Positions 23,201 to 35,690 of a DNA stretch of 64,000 nucleotides are shown piece by piece. Source of the DNA: Sparassis latifolia (taxonomy: Eukaryota; Basidiomycota; Agaricomycetes; Polyporales; Sparassidaceae); contig CM031557.1 in assembly GCA_018466975.1 (NCBI GenBank), positions 3,242,116 through 3,306,115 on the forward strand. The letters are read 5' to 3'. Each line of letters begins with the position of its first letter. The first letter of the stretch is position 1. The translations under genes were made by a program, and so were the position numbers. A model generated the notes under the pieces. That model saw only the letters and a program-made list of their open reading frames with translations, had not been told where the DNA came from and searched no databases.

Positions 23201-25020
23201 TGGTCAATCATGCCACACCGATACGTCGGATTTAGTACCTTGCCCCCGCTGTAACTAGTAAGTGCAAGCTTGTAGCCTAGCTCGCCATTGGTAAGATAGG
23301 CGATTAATAAAGAGAGGCTACACGAATCTTGATGCGGTGACTCGCCTGCAGTCCGTAGTCAGTTTTTCTAGATTAATATGCCCGCTAAATGGTCCAATAC
23401 ATATTCGATATGAGAATGGGTTGTGAAGGCGCGTACGAGGCTGAAGGTCGTCGTGTGGGAGAGCAGGGAAATGGACAACTCGTGGACTGCAGAAAATGTC
23501 GAGAACCGTCAGATTAGATCAGATAGAGTGGACGAGAGACACAACAAGATTTACTGACGCGGACGTCCAATTTGCGAGCCGCTGCAGCCTGATCTCTGCA
23601 GAAGAAGTCAAGAAATCCGATTGCCGCTCGCGCGATTATTTGATGAATATCAGCCGCAGTAGGTGCCATGGCGATCGGAGAGCCATCTAAAATTCGGTCC
23701 TTCACGTCTTTCAAACGCGTCTGTCTTGCTGCTGATGAGCACAATGTCTACATGCCCACCGTACTTGTGCTGTCGACATATGTACCGTCGGGTAGTTATA
23801 CGTACGGCTGGTATGGAAAATCCAAAAACCTAGGAGGGAAGAGCGTGTGTATGCTGAGCGGATTGGGGAGAAGGACGATGCAGATCGACGGTGGTGTGTG
23901 ACGAACGACGGTAGCGGCACACCACCCGTCCAGGAGATGAGAGTGATGCATCGTTAACAGAATAAGCCTCGTTCCAGACATCGGTCATTTAGGAGTGATA
24001 ATTGGTACCACGGGTTGAACGCTCAATATTGACCGGGAATCTCGAGCGATTCAGGTCGGATTAAGGTATCTCGTGAGTACTCTGTTCAGAATCAATTATC
24101 ACCCCAGGATCAATGTGTGTTCGGAGGCACACCTGTACATGAGCATGCATAAATCGCATGGAAAACGTGTTATCCTGGCTGGGTATCGCAGGGATGGGTG
24201 TCAGCACAATGCGCGAATAAGTGGACAATACGAGATTGGAGACAGATCGACGAAGATGAATTACGCCAGGCCAACGCATGTCGTGAGCCTCAATCTTGAC
24301 CACTCAGAAGCAAGCTCAGATAGCGGAGTTGCCGGGTCGGAGCCTGCGCACGTACACCACTCTGAAAAGAGGGAGACGTTGGAAAGCACAACTGATAAGT
24401 GATGGATGTGGCGGAGCAGTGATTCCAGCTACGATCGCGGGGTTTCGGTGGCCCAGGCATACTCATGCGGTGCACGAAGCTGAAACAACAGAACGCCCGT
24501 GACCAGCGCGTCGCCCCTTTGTCCGTCCAACTTATAGAGCACGACTGGCCCATGCCGCCCTTGCATTCGCACAACCAACATCTACCGCCCCCAAACCAAA
24601 TACCAGCATCCCACCTCAGTATGAGCGGCACCATGAAAACCTACGCCCCGCACGTGTCTGCTCAGGCACATGCTCAAGTCCCGCAACCCCCTACTCACTT
24701 CCTCCGTGCACCTGCACAAGTGGTGCCGATGCCACCAGCGCCCAGGATGCCTCCCGTTCCGCTCCCTGCGACGTCAGGGCGCATCATTACGCCAATCTAT
24801 CTTCCGGTCAAAAATCTTCCACCATTATAGGCGTCCGACCTGACCGAGCTCGGGGACGCTGATGGTCACCACCCAGCCGGAGCGCGAAAGATTCATGAGA
24901 TGTTGCATTAATTTATTGTGGAGGGGACACGGCGTGCGCGTCGTGTTTGGCGCGCCCGTCCTTGTCCTCTCAAATGGAGCTCATTCATCGTCGATGCCAC
25001 CTGTCTCGCGCTTTCGATTC
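20256..25020. other. Gene-poor stretch, no supported gene
   Basis: Frames of 60-120 codons occur on both strands without motifs or splice logic. The best are plus-strand 24465-24830 (proline-rich, with PPLHSHNQHLPPPNQ) and minus-strand 20776-21042 (PNGYVVRWDMEDG). Either could be an exon of an unknown gene, but neither has a recognisable partner exon. No tRNA or transposon ends were seen. Confidence 0.35.
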
Positions 25021-25039
25021 GTCCGCATCATCGCTATTC

Positions 25040-25180
25040 GTCCATTCGCCCCGCATCATTGCCATTCTTCCTCGTCATTGCTACTCGTCCACGTCATTGC
25101 TATTCATCCGCGTCATTGCTATTCATCCGCGTCATTGCCATTCGTCCGCGTCATTGCCGTTCGTCCGCGTCTTCCGGGTC
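25040..25180. repeat. 19-bp tandem repeat (about 6 copies)
   Basis: The unit is gcgtcattgctattcatcc with small variants. Copy starts at 25091, 25110, 25129 and 25148 are exactly 19 bp apart, with more diverged copies to the left. Because 19 is not a multiple of three, the array stays open in all three plus-strand frames by composition, which explains the overlapping Ser/Arg/His-rich frames here. Confidence 0.8.
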
Positions 25181-25189
25181 CCTTCGACG

Positions 25190-28050
25190 CATCCTATCTT
25201 CGTCGCTTCGTGAGTGGGTTAGGGTTGGAGGGCCGATAATGCGGAGCAGAGGGGAAAGGCGGGACGAGTGGATTGTGACGCACCAGTCTCATTTTCAGTA
25301 CATCAGCGTTGTCCTCGGCGGGAACCGGGGTGTTTTCCGCTTTTCATTGCTATTTTACGCTTCTTGACGTTTCCCGCTGTCTTCGCATCTATATCATGAT
25401 ATCACACACACGTCCGTACGCACCCTAACACGTAGTAGCACATGGAGCACAGAGACGGTGGATGGACTTATCCTCATATGATATTAAGCATTGAGTCAAT
25501 ATTGTGGCTTGTACGAACGTGACTCTTGAGAGTGTCAACGCGATGGCGCATCCGTTGGATTAATGCACAACCTCGTCGATGCACGCGGAGCCCCCGCCGT
25601 AGACGTGACAGTTGAAGCCAGGTAACGCGCATGGCGCTGAGCGTCCTCGGCGAGGTCACCAATCGCCAGATCTGGAGCTTGCAGTCGTCTGCACATATGA
25701 CGGCGCGGAGCACCGAGATAGTGGATAGATTCAATTTTAGGCGGATTTGATAGTGACCTGATGCTTGAGCCGCATATAACAAATTAGCCAGTATAATCGC
25801 CAGTTTGCGAAGTATAAAATGCGATGCCCGTGGCATCCACTCGGATCGATAGACCCATTATGCAGCATTCTATAGCAGATGCGGGCTGGTCTTAACATCA
25901 TGGCACTCAACGGCTGGAGGGTGTGAAGGTGTGGAGGTTCACTGAGCACATAACGTAGATAGACGTCACGACAGCGTGACTTGCAAAAATAAATTCGCAC
26001 TTGGATCGCGTGACTGGGTGTGACTTGACGCGTGGAATGCGATCACGTGGACGCGTTCCTACAAACCCGCCGGGGATTGTATTTCGTCCAGTAAGCGCCG
26101 CCATAAAGTAGAAAGCAGTGGGAAGGGACATATACGCGCGCAGAAGCATAAAGTGAACATGCCAGGCAATAATACCCCAAGTCACAGTTAGAAGCACTTG
26201 CCGTTTGTGAGGTCTTTTGATGCCGAGGGGAGTTATCGTGGATAGCGAATGCTGTACCTGACAGGAAAGACGAAAGCGGTGTAACTGCTACAGGTGGCGA
26301 GAAGATATACTAGAAAACAGGCCCCTTTTTGTACTGCACGTACTGCAGACAATCCAGACTCGGAAAATATAAGCCGCGCTGGCAAATGCCACACCTTGTG
26401 CACGGCCAGACAAGGTAGAAAGTACTCATGCGTATGTGCACGTCCACTCAAACCATGTGAATTGTGTGGCAATTGATATATAGTTGGCTATACACCGACC
26501 GCGACACAACTGCATATGGCGAGCGTTCACTGGTGAAGGGGGCCGTCGGCTGTCTATCCAAGCGGGAGAAGATACCATTCGAAGCGGAAAATGTATGAAT
26601 ACGACATACCTCAAAAACGCACGTATTCTGGGGCACAAACTTCATCAAAGTCTATTCAACAGAAGCTGTCATCCTGCGATTCAAGAGATGTAGATTGCAT
26701 GTTCCACCGATCAGCTTGCAAAGACTGCAAGAAGGACGTCGTCCGGTGTCAGCAGTGACAAGCGTTCACAATGAAAGGTCCCACAGGAGGACGAGCGTCG
26801 ACGGTACAAAGTATCGCTTGCAAAAATATTTCCAAACCAAACTCTGTCTATGCACTGGTGTGTGCTCGGACATGTGCAAATTGGAAAAAACTGGCAGACA
26901 AGATGCAAAACACAAGCTCGAACACCATTTCTAAACTCTAGAGCATCACTCACCAGATCCTTGTCCATAATCACCATCCATCCAACTCCATAAATCACGC
27001 AATTGAGATCGCCGTGCGTTCAGCCAGACCGAGTATAGTAGTAGTACGAGGACGTTCCCGTTTCCCAGACGTCAAAGCGAAGGCGTACCTAGATGGACGG
27101 GCCAAGGATTTGGAGTGTGACGAGCACCACACTGACGGACTCGCCGCGAGTGGTGAGAGAAGAGAGCAAGATGAGGCGCTTAGCACGTGAGAAAATTCGC
27201 GATCGATGGTAGGGGGTGCTGCTCCCCAAATCTGACGCTCGAATAGCTCTGTCGGCGTTCTACAGCATTGAAACGCTGACATTCATATAGTCTGAACACA
27301 CCTGCCTTTTTTTCCAGTAAGTTGCGCAATCAATCCAGGTAGACATGCCCCACAAGGCCGGTCAGATCTCTGTGAGTCTACCGTCAAAACAGCGACGAGG
27401 ACCAAATATTACTTCGGAGTCCCTGAACGAGACTTGTCTTGTGCTGCAGACACTTACGAGGAAGCCCACCGTTCTTCCTGGATTCGCTCAGTAGCATCCT
27501 CCCGAAAACCTTGTAGTTTCGTCACTACGCCGTCTGCTTAACGGGAGTCAGTGGCCACGCTCGTTCAAAAGCACTTCCAGGATTCGAATATTCACGTGTT
27601 ATCCTTAGCAGATGCGCAAGAACAACGTTCTGGCGGGAGTCGTCCTTGCGCTTCAACGTAGAGGTTCCGTTTCGCCTTGCGATTCGCGTTCTGTAGACCG
27701 TTACTTCAGGCTGTACCTTATATCTCTGTGCAAGCGGATCTACTCAGGATTCTGCGTGCAGCTCGGGTGGGTGAGTCTCATCTCGAGAAGTATCATTCCT
27801 AGATTCATGAAACAATTTGTAAGTGTCGTTCGTGCTGAATGTGGTCGCCTCGGAGTGCACAGCGAGCGGATTCTTGCGTCGCTGAGCGCACCCACCATAT
27901 TCAAGTTATATAGCGGTTGAGGGACCGGTAAAGCACTCAATATAGGTCGAATGCGGTTCGTCAACACAATTATATCTTCATTCAGATTCTACATAACTTC
28001 TCTGCAATGCCTATTAGCCTTTATCCGGAACGCGCGAAGTGAGTCTACGC
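25190..28050. other. Gene-poor; possible decayed cytochrome P450 pieces
   Basis: Minus-strand fragments at 27282-27235 (SAFQCCRTPTELFER), 26995-26963 (GVGWMVIMDKDLV) and about 26735 (TPDDVLL) occur in the order of the N-terminal part of Agaricomycete P450s, where a WMVVV-like strand is followed by a KAPDDVLSF motif. The heme-binding FxxGxxxC motif and the ExxR motif were not found, and frames are broken. I treat this as weak evidence of a relic, not a gene. The rest shows nothing recognisable. Confidence 0.25.
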
Positions 28051-28059
28051 ACCCATAAA

Positions 28060-29410
28060 GCATACACATATTTCGATCTTCCTTTGTCTCCCCGAGCACA
28101 AAGGTTGCGGTGTAGAGGCGGCGTCACCCAGCGCCGCCAACCCCTCCTGAGACTGCATTGTCCGCCGCCTGTGCGGTATAAAAAGAGTGCCTGCCTCCTG
28201 GTCGAACCTCACCTGAATCCACCGTTTCATAGATCTGCCTCCAAGATACTCTCTCACGATGATGAGAATCCCCTCGATCCGCGCCGACTCGTCTCGCATC
28301 TCACATAACGACAGAGCTCGTACGAGCGTCCGACTGCGACTACGCGATGGAAGCCGGTCTTCAAGGCAACCGCACCTCCTTCAGCGACAAAGTGCACTCT
28401 GGGAGTGGTCATCCAGAGACGTGGTGCCGACTCTGTCAGCGCTTCCCCGTTTTGACGCAGAGAACCACGCGCAATCGCGTTCACACACCATGCGACCATC
28501 GGAGGAACGGCAGGGGCTGCAATGTGGAGAGCGAGTGAGGTGGAGGATGGCAAAAATGGAGATGGGCACTGGGCATCTCATCCATCCACCAACGCAGAGG
28601 AGACACATCCCGACCATCTTCATCCTCTGTCCTCTATGGTGTATCTCCACCATCGTTGGGAACTACATCCTCGCAGATGGACGACGAAAGAGAATGGAAT
28701 TGTCCAAGATGCTTGCCGTTGCCGCACCTTGGTGGCGGGAGATGGAGAACGTCCGGCCATTCCCACCGAACCTGCCACCTAGCTGCACAACGCGATGAGT
28801 CTCCGCGTTGTGTGGTCGCGTCGAGGGATAATCTGCACGCAGCTCTGTAACGGCAATTGTCCCTTTTCAGTCGGAGATGGTCTCTGAAGGTGCGCTACAT
28901 CGTCCGCGCTCTTCCCATGCCTGTCACCCTGCTGCACGACTACACCGTCACATCGGCCGCTGACGACGTGCGCAACTGGGAGGTATCAGCTTCGCGTCAA
29001 TGGACGCCCACGCCTCTTGTCTTGGGGCCGAGAAGCTTGCACTCCCAACGCTCAGCCTCACCACGGTTATCGCTTGTGAACGTCGCACTACCGACTGTCC
29101 CCTTGTGAGCAGATGATGTGGGTGTATTCCATGGTATTCCGATCACATGTTACTGCTGTCACGGAACCGTTCAAGGCGTGCGTAACCTGCTGGGAGAGTT
29201 GAGATGGCAGTGATGGAGATGGTGGCGTGGTGTTGGTGAGATGACAATGGTCGGATATGGGAACTGGAAATCTACCAAAGATCCAATGGTTTGTGTGGTG
29301 TGGAGGACGACGAGAGGGATGGCTCGAGGACGCGCTTTTGTACTGCCCCCGTCTTTGTTGTGGGATATGCCGGGCGGCGGGTCTGTCTGATGGCGGCGGG
29401 ACATAGGAAG
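28060..29410 (+). repeat. Repeat-family unit 4 (distal copy)
   Basis: This unit has the gcattgtccNcc motif, a TATA box (tataaaaa at 28177), a G+C-rich body and, near 29333, the conserved gcttttgtactg/cgtctttgtt motif seen in units 1-3. The TGACGTCA palindrome is absent. It shows that the family is dispersed over at least 28 kb. Overlapping frames in the body (such as 28259-28798) are not conserved with the other units. Confidence 0.45.
28177..28184 (+). promoter_or_regulatory. TATA box, unit 4
   Basis: A tataaaaa element sits about 25 bp after gcattgtccgcc, matching the promoter arrangement of unit 2. Confidence 0.4.
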
Positions 29411-29747
29411 TATGTCGTACGGTACCTTCCGGTCTGTTTCCTTTATGCTAATATTGTATCATGTATGCACAATGGATTCGTATATGTGCCTGTTTCCTTT
29501 CGCTCTCTACTTTCACCGCGTTCCAAAGACACGCGCACGCCGCTTGCACGTGACCGTGTGGTTTCTGGCTGACGGCGGCTGGCTACTCCGCGATCCATCG
29601 CCCGCAACTCCAGTACCGCCATGTATATAGACACACCACAGTCCTCATGCCTATCGACATCGTTTCCGTAATCCACACGTTCATCTTTCCCCCCTCCAAT
29701 AACTGTCCCCTTTTCTCGAGTTCTAACGGCTTTTCAACGTCCTCGTC

Positions 29748-31458
29748 ATGACACCAATACTCGTCCTTGACCATTTTTACCTCTCTATTAGCCTCCTCGT
29801 CACCATCGGATATCAGCTCCTAGGCTTCGCTATCGCATGGACGTTCCAGGTGAGCAAGTTGTATTTTTGATGGGAGGTCGGCCGTTTTTAACGTCATTCT
29901 TCCTCCGTGCTGCTAGTTTGACAAGATCACAGACTTCACTGGAGGTGCGTACTCGGTGATTTTCTGTTCAGCAGTCAGGACTCCGTGTTGACTGCTCATT
30001 TGTGGAAGGTTCAAATGTGTTTATATTGTGTGCGTATCTCCCACCATCGGCCAAATCCATACTGTTGATGGAATAATGACATGCAGCGTTGCTCACTTGG
30101 CTTCTCGGTGGCAATTTCTCTGCTCGTAACATTCTCGCGAATGTCTTTGTAATGGTTTGGGCCGTCCGTCTGGCTAGTACGTCATGACTCACTTTGTCCG
30201 CTCCGTGCTGACAGTAGTGGGAATGAATGCAGCTTTCCTCTTATACCGAGTGCTTAAGTATGGGAGCGATAGTCGTTTTGATGATATACGTTCGCATTTC
30301 TTCAAATTCCTCGGTATGTGCAGACTCCTTGTTCCTACCCATATTCGGCTGACATTATGTTATCGCAGGATTCTGGGTCGGTGAGTCATTTCCACCTCTG
30401 TGTGGCGAACATGGCTCATTTGTGCGTTATACTTATCCTAAGGTCAAATAATTTGGGTAAGCACGAACCGACCTTCAGACTCACAGTCTACCGATGCTAT
30501 ATTGACCCTCTTAGGTATGGACGATCTCGCTTCCTCTGACAATCCTCAACTCCCCCGCGCTTTCGGGGCGTTCATCATATGCGGTATGGGGCAAGGCGAC
30601 CGACATTCTTGGCGTCATTTTCTTCTGGATTGGTTGGAGCTTTGAGACTTCTGCGGACCTTCGTAAGGTCAGTGTCCAACTTATCCGATGCGCGTCTATC
30701 AACCGCTCATTCGTTGCTTGCGCAACTTGTAGTTCATGTACAAGGCCTCAAATCCGCCGAAGGACAAGCCGATCGATGTATGTAGTTCGTATTTATGTGA
30801 TGTCTCATACCATTTCTGATATTCTACGTGACAAGTAGGTCGGCCTATGGAAGTGGTCACGCCATCCGTCATATTTCGGCGAGTGAGTATCAAGTTTCTC
30901 TTATAATTACTGGACGAATCTTATCTGAAAACGTGTCAGGATGCTCTGCTGGTGGGGAATCTGGCTCATCTGCGTCACTCCTAGTCTGCACGGCAGCCTC
31001 AGCCCATCTACCAAGGCTGCACAGTATGGTGCTGTCGTGTCCCCGCTTTTCACCATGTCGTACGTTTCATTGATCTGACGTTCTTACCACTCACCGTTAA
31101 ACTCCTCCCTCCACCCAGCTTGCTCCTCTTCGCTTCTGGCCTCCCGACTGCGGAGAAGCCGCAAGCGCGCAAGTTCTACCTGCTGGCGTACCCTCCGCCA
31201 GGATCCGAGGAAGACCACAGCTCGGCGACGCGCAGGACGGTTGAAAGTAACGTAGAGGACGACAGCTCCACCACGCCCGTCGCAAGGCTCGCTGAGAGCT
31301 CCGCGTGGGAGAACTACCAGGCGTACCGCGCGCAGACGTCCATCCTGCTCCCGCTCCCGCCCGCACTCTACCGCCACCTGCCGAGGTTTGTGAAACAGAC
31401 GATCTTGTGTGACTGGCCGATGTACGAGTTCAAGCCGGAGCGGGATCTGCAGGGATGA
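29748..31458 (+). CDS. DUF1295 steroid-reductase-like membrane protein
   Basis: This is a complete 12-exon model of 349 residues, all in phase: 29748-29849, 29917-29944, 30009-30029, 30087-30176, 30233-30313, 30369-30380, 30443-30456, 30515-30667, 30733-30777, 30839-30882, 30940-31059, 31119-31458. The protein begins MTPILVLDHFYLSISLLV. It carries FDKITDFTGGSN, SDSRFDDIRSHFFKFLGF, VWTISLPLTILNSPAL, GLWKWSRHPSYFGEMLCW and SAWENYQAYRAQTSIL. These are the signatures of DUF1295 proteins, which are polytopic ER-type membrane proteins related to 3-oxo-5-alpha-steroid 4-dehydrogenases and sterol reductases; the RHPSYFGE loop is the family hallmark. The substrate is unknown. Exons of 12 and 14 nt are microexons. 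Its 3' half is duplicated at 36.1-37.1 kb. Confidence 0.85.
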
Positions 31459-31617
31459 GTGGTTCGAGCCTCGAGGGGATATTTCTTGGTGCCTTCATAG
31501 GCCACTGCCTGCAGATGTAATGTATCTTGTGTTTGCCTCTCTGCTTCACCGTCACAGAAATGCTTCTTGGTTTTGAAACTGCACTTATGTCACTCGTAAT
31601 GCGAGCACCGTCCGCAC

Positions 31618-31817
31618 CAGTATAAAATATTCGCCGCCCTCACGTTCTCTAGCAGACCTTTCAACTTCGCGCCGACTACGATGGGCACTCACCATGCTCA
31701 CTTCGAATATACTCTCCTTCCGCGCTCGTGTTCGTGCCCCACAATCCGGTACTCCATCACCCTGCAACGGCAGAGGATCAATCAACTGCTGCACACGGTC
31801 GCGCGCAGCTCGAACGT
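31618..31817 (+). repeat. 200-bp TATA-containing module, arm A orientation
   Basis: The module starts cagtataaaatattcgcc and continues with cgccctcacgttctc and ctccttccgcgctcg, then caatcaactgctgcacac. The same module in the same genomic direction is at 55965-56167, although everything around it is inverted between the two arms. The TATAAAA at 31621 could drive rightward transcription. Confidence 0.7.
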
Positions 31818-32100
31818 CGAAGTATATCACGGATAGCATACTCCTATAATTCCTCTACTGCGCATCGTCTACCAGGCCGATTCTGCCCTAGTCCGTGAAT
31901 ATTACAGCGCGCCGAGGTGAAAAACGCATGAAGATATGTCGTCACTGCGGCACACCCGTAAATCTCAAAATAATCCAATGTTTCGTCGCGCTTCCATTAC
32001 AACACTGTCGACAGAACGCCAAATGAGCGCGTGGGAATAATGACCGTGCGAACGACGACAGCAGGTTCCAAGCACAAGGTCTAAAATCGTCATCATACTT

Positions 32101-34547
32101 CTACGGCAGTGAGAGGAAAAGCTCGAGCAATCTCGGGTAGTTGGGCGTGCCAAGGCCCGTAACCGGGTCCCAGCCTCGCTCAGCATAGAACCCAACAGTG
32201 CCGCAGCCCGGATTCGTGCCAGTCGTGATGTCATTGAACGCTTCCATGCCGCGGGGCGTGTAGATCTGCGTGACGGAGAAACACATCGCTTCGGTAAGCT
32301 TTCGACGGAATGGAGGAGTCGGACGTACCGTAGGGTTGATGAAGCCCATCGGGCCCTTTCCGACAGCAAGGCGAGCGTCATTAACGGCGGAGAGGATGGC
32401 GGCTGAGACCGGGGAAGAGCATGACGTTCCGTAGACCAACATGTATTCGCTCTGGATGGCGACGACGTAGTTTGCACTGCAGGTAAGCATCAGTGTGAGC
32501 CCTCATGTCTCAACCCAGTAGTGAGGGACCGTACCCATTCGCAGAGATGTCGGGGAATGCACGCGACGTGCCGGTCGAGTTCCAGATGTCAGCAGGGTAC
32601 GGTGGGGGATAGTTCGCGAGGTATGACTCGACTGCTGTCTTCTGGTACGACGGCATGGCGAACATGTTTGAGAATCCTCCGCTGGAGTAGATCACTTGCT
32701 CGCACGCGCTTTCAGGCTCGAGAACCTATCCGGTTGACCTGAGTAGTGAACTACGGCCGTACAGCGCGAAAATACGACATACCGTGGAATTTGGGTTGAC
32801 CTGAGTAGCACCGACACTCGTAATGTACGGGCAGGTCGAGGGGAACGTCGGACTGAAGATTGGTGCACCCACGGCCTGGGTACCGTTAGGGTATAGGCAG
32901 GTATTGTTGTATCCCGCGACACCGTAGTCACCAGATGAATAGAGGATGGTCATTCCCATAAGACCAAGCTGTAGAGAGTTCAAGTTTTGCAGATTGTACA
33001 ACAGCATATTCACGGACCTTCGCATACTCAGCACACTGGCGCTCCATGTAGAATGGCGTCAAATCGGCCTCATCATATGAGTACGAAGTGGACATGACGT
33101 AGGCAGGCGTGACAATGCCACAAGATTCGGGACCTGGGAATACATGTCATCAAAGGCCCCGGCGAGAACTGCAATTGGCATCTTTACCTTCGTAACCGCC
33201 GCCATAGGGATCAGGATAAATACCGTCTTGTGTGGGATCATCACCACCCTCAAATGTGCAGTAAGACGCATCAAGAGCGTCGAGCAGGTTATTCAACGAA
33301 GCGCCTGTGTACTCAGACCATAAATCGGACATCTAAATGACTGAAAAGACGAGCTAATAACCTTCGACCATGTCTCCCGTTTGATAGAGCGTAACGGTCT
33401 GCTCGGGGCCAACGAGCGACATTGAATACTGAATGTCCAGATTCGATTCTCCGTTGTAGTTGAACCCGGTATACTCAGTTTGAACATAACCTTCGAAGAC
33501 ACGTCAACAAAGGCGAATTTAGCTAAGGTGAACATAACTTGCCTCCGTCAATAGACACCATGTACGGTCTCTCGCCAACCTGACTAGGCGAAAAATTGCC
33601 GAAGAACATGTCCAGGTCTGCCGCAGTATAAGCTTGAGGCGTATACTCAACTAGTGGATGGTGAGTGCAACAACTGTGGAACTGAGCTGTTACACCTACC
33701 GATCGCGATGGAATTTTTGTCCGCGGCCAAGGGAATATACTCGAACTCATACAAGGCGCGCAAGCAATCCGGCGTGATCTGCTTATCGCACTCTTCAAGT
33801 TCTGTAAATATTTGCTGTTGGCGATTCAGCTTCAGCGATGTGGGAAAATACAATAAAGGGGATGAAATTGAAACTCACCTGGATCGTACCCGTAGTTTTA
33901 GGAAAACTCGCGCCGAAACCGGGCAGGCCAATGCTCTTAGCCGTTTCGGGCCCGCGTTTCTCAAAACGGTGGGTCTCGCGCTTATGCTTGACGTCGAAGT
34001 GAAGCGTCGAAGTGATGAGCTCGACGTGCTTGGAGACATGCTCTGGCAGATGGTACCTCTCGGCGCACGCGACGTGCTCGCGCCCGCCCTCCTCCTCGCC
34101 GAACTGGTAGATATAGTACTCCGTTCCGAGGAGCACCTCAGCCTCTGCGATGGTCACATCAGCCTGGATCCACGAGCCGCCCTTGGTGAGCTTGATTCGT
34201 TCTGCGTCAAGTCCGCTTTCCACCAGCCATGCACGAACGGTGTCGATGGTCTCCTGAGACGGGCGGAAGGTGTCTGCGACTTGCTTCGCACTCCAGTGCT
34301 TGCCGAAATTGGGGGACTCGGGGTGCGAGACGTCTAGTAAAAGCGCCTCGAGATTGTCAAGATTAGACTGGGAAAGGCCGATGCGGAGTGGGAGGACGGT
34401 GGAAGGTTCTGCGCGGCGAACAGGGCGCCAGCCTGCAGGGACGCTCCGGCGGGATTCGTGGATGACGCGAGGAGAGACGGAAGCAGATACCAGGAGAGCA
34501 GAGAGTCCGAGGGCTACAAGGGCGAAGAGACGAGTGGTGGGCAACAT
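32101..34547 (-). CDS. Secreted sedolisin (S53) peptidase, copy A
   Basis: This is the paralogue of the gene at 53235, with the same 10-exon structure. It starts MLPTTRLFALVALGLSALL, a signal peptide, followed by a pro-kumamolisin prodomain (SNLDNLEALLLDVSHPES, NFGKHWSAKQVADTF) ending in a KRETHRFEKRG maturation-type site. The mature part has TEYTGFNYNGESNLDIQ with the catalytic Glu and Asp, LYSSGDYGVAG with the oxyanion-hole Asp, and YGTSCSSPVSAAIL with the catalytic Ser. The C-terminal calcium-binding region reads AFNDITTGTNPGCG. Family members are acid tripeptidyl- or endopeptidases secreted for protein degradation. The third intron uses a GC donor, as in copy B. A CATAAATAC promoter element lies about 40 bp upstream of the start codon. 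No disabling mutation was seen in the exons I read. Confidence 0.85.
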
Positions 34548-34620
34548 GCCTCGTACGATGACAAGTAGTGTACGAGACCCGTTGTATTTATGCTCCGGGG
34601 CACCGTCGCTGCCTCTGACG

Positions 34621-34712
34621 AGTTTCATGACGGCTACTCTTAATAAACTGATGTCTTCCTCAGAGCAGTTTCATGACGGCTATTCTTAATAAACTGATGT
34701 TGTCCTGACTGC
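34621..34712. repeat. 46-bp tandem duplication specific to arm A
   Basis: Two copies of agtttcatgacggctaNtct followed by taataaactgatgt start at 34621 and 34667. Arm B has one copy of the taataaac part only. It lies in the 5' flank of sedolisin A, about 75 bp upstream of the start codon. Confidence 0.75.
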
Positions 34713-34775
34713 ATGGACCGGTCAATTGAGACTCTGCGACGTGAGAGAGGATTAGGCACGTACTTACACAACCTG

Positions 34776-35690
34776 CACTTGAGACCCTCCAGGATTTGGA
34801 TCCCTAAGTGAATGTAAGGTTTTGGTTACTTCGGCAAGTAGAAACTGTGTTTCATCTGCAAATGGTTGCTCTGTACTGAGCACGAAATTCATCAATTGTC
34901 GGGGCAGTAACTTTGAGTTGGTCTCCGCGGGTGCTGCCTGAAAGGTCGGGAAACACGCGTTCAAAACGGTTTCCAGCCATCTGTCGCAGTGATATTTCCG
35001 ATCGGATACCCGCCGGCATACATTCGAACGGGACAGCTGATCTCTGAAGGAAAATGATGCCCTTCAACAGAATTTCGACCTACCAGTACGCGGGTCCACG
35101 TATAGATCTCGCCGTGTAGTTGGAAGCATGTCGCAGGAACAGGCCAAGCGGCTCACGCACAAGAAGACCTTAGTCCATTCGGCGCAGTCCTAGGCCATGA
35201 GTCGCGTTGAACGCTTTACGGGCAATCAGTGGTTACCCCAGAGCGATATAAATAGAGTGCTTAGACGTACTCCATTTGGTTGGACCTGCGAGCGTGCAGG
35301 GGTGTTTCGAAAAGCTGATAATATACGAAGTAGACCGGCCTTGACCTCAAACCGCGAAACTCGGCTGATCTTCAAATATACTGTATTCCACTTCGTGTCA
35401 CCATCTGTAGAGTCTCCTCATCAAAAATACCCAGTAGGACAAGTTCGGAGACAGAACAGGAGTAAACCACGTACTTACCTCAGTACAATACCACGCACAC
35501 CAAATTCGTCCCCTTCAAATCAATCCGGGTGCGCAGGATCATCAATGTAGCTTCCGACTGCTTCAACGTCCACAGCCTGACACGTGAAGCACACGCGACA
35601 ATACCTGACAAATATACGCTATCTGAGTGGGTCAGTACCGCGCAAGTGGTAGTTTTACCATGACGCGTGGACGGTCGCAATGAGTTATGC
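34776..35690 (-). pseudogene. Relic gene upstream of sedolisin A
   Basis: Coding-looking pieces occur on the same strand as the sedolisin: LSGIVACASRVRLWTLKQ and RTRIDLKGTNLVCVVLY (35480-35620), LKGIIFLQRSAVPFECMPAG, then LRQMAGNRFERVFPDLSG (about 35070-34920) and ADETQFLLAEVTKTLHSL (about 34850-34795). The same pieces recur in arm B, but the last one is deleted there. I cannot assemble a full protein or name a family. It is probably an old 3' gene end carried along with the duplication. The 35122-35390 stretch (which includes tttatatcgctctgggg in reverse) is absent from arm B. Confidence 0.35.

Noticed and set aside
24465..24830. Proline-rich 121-codon plus-strand frame
   Set aside because: There is no recognisable domain, partner exon or promoter; the composition alone cannot support a gene.
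33654..34337. 227-codon plus-strand frame opposite sedolisin A
   Set aside because: It is antisense to the prodomain exon; the same shadow is seen opposite sedolisin B (53445-53813).
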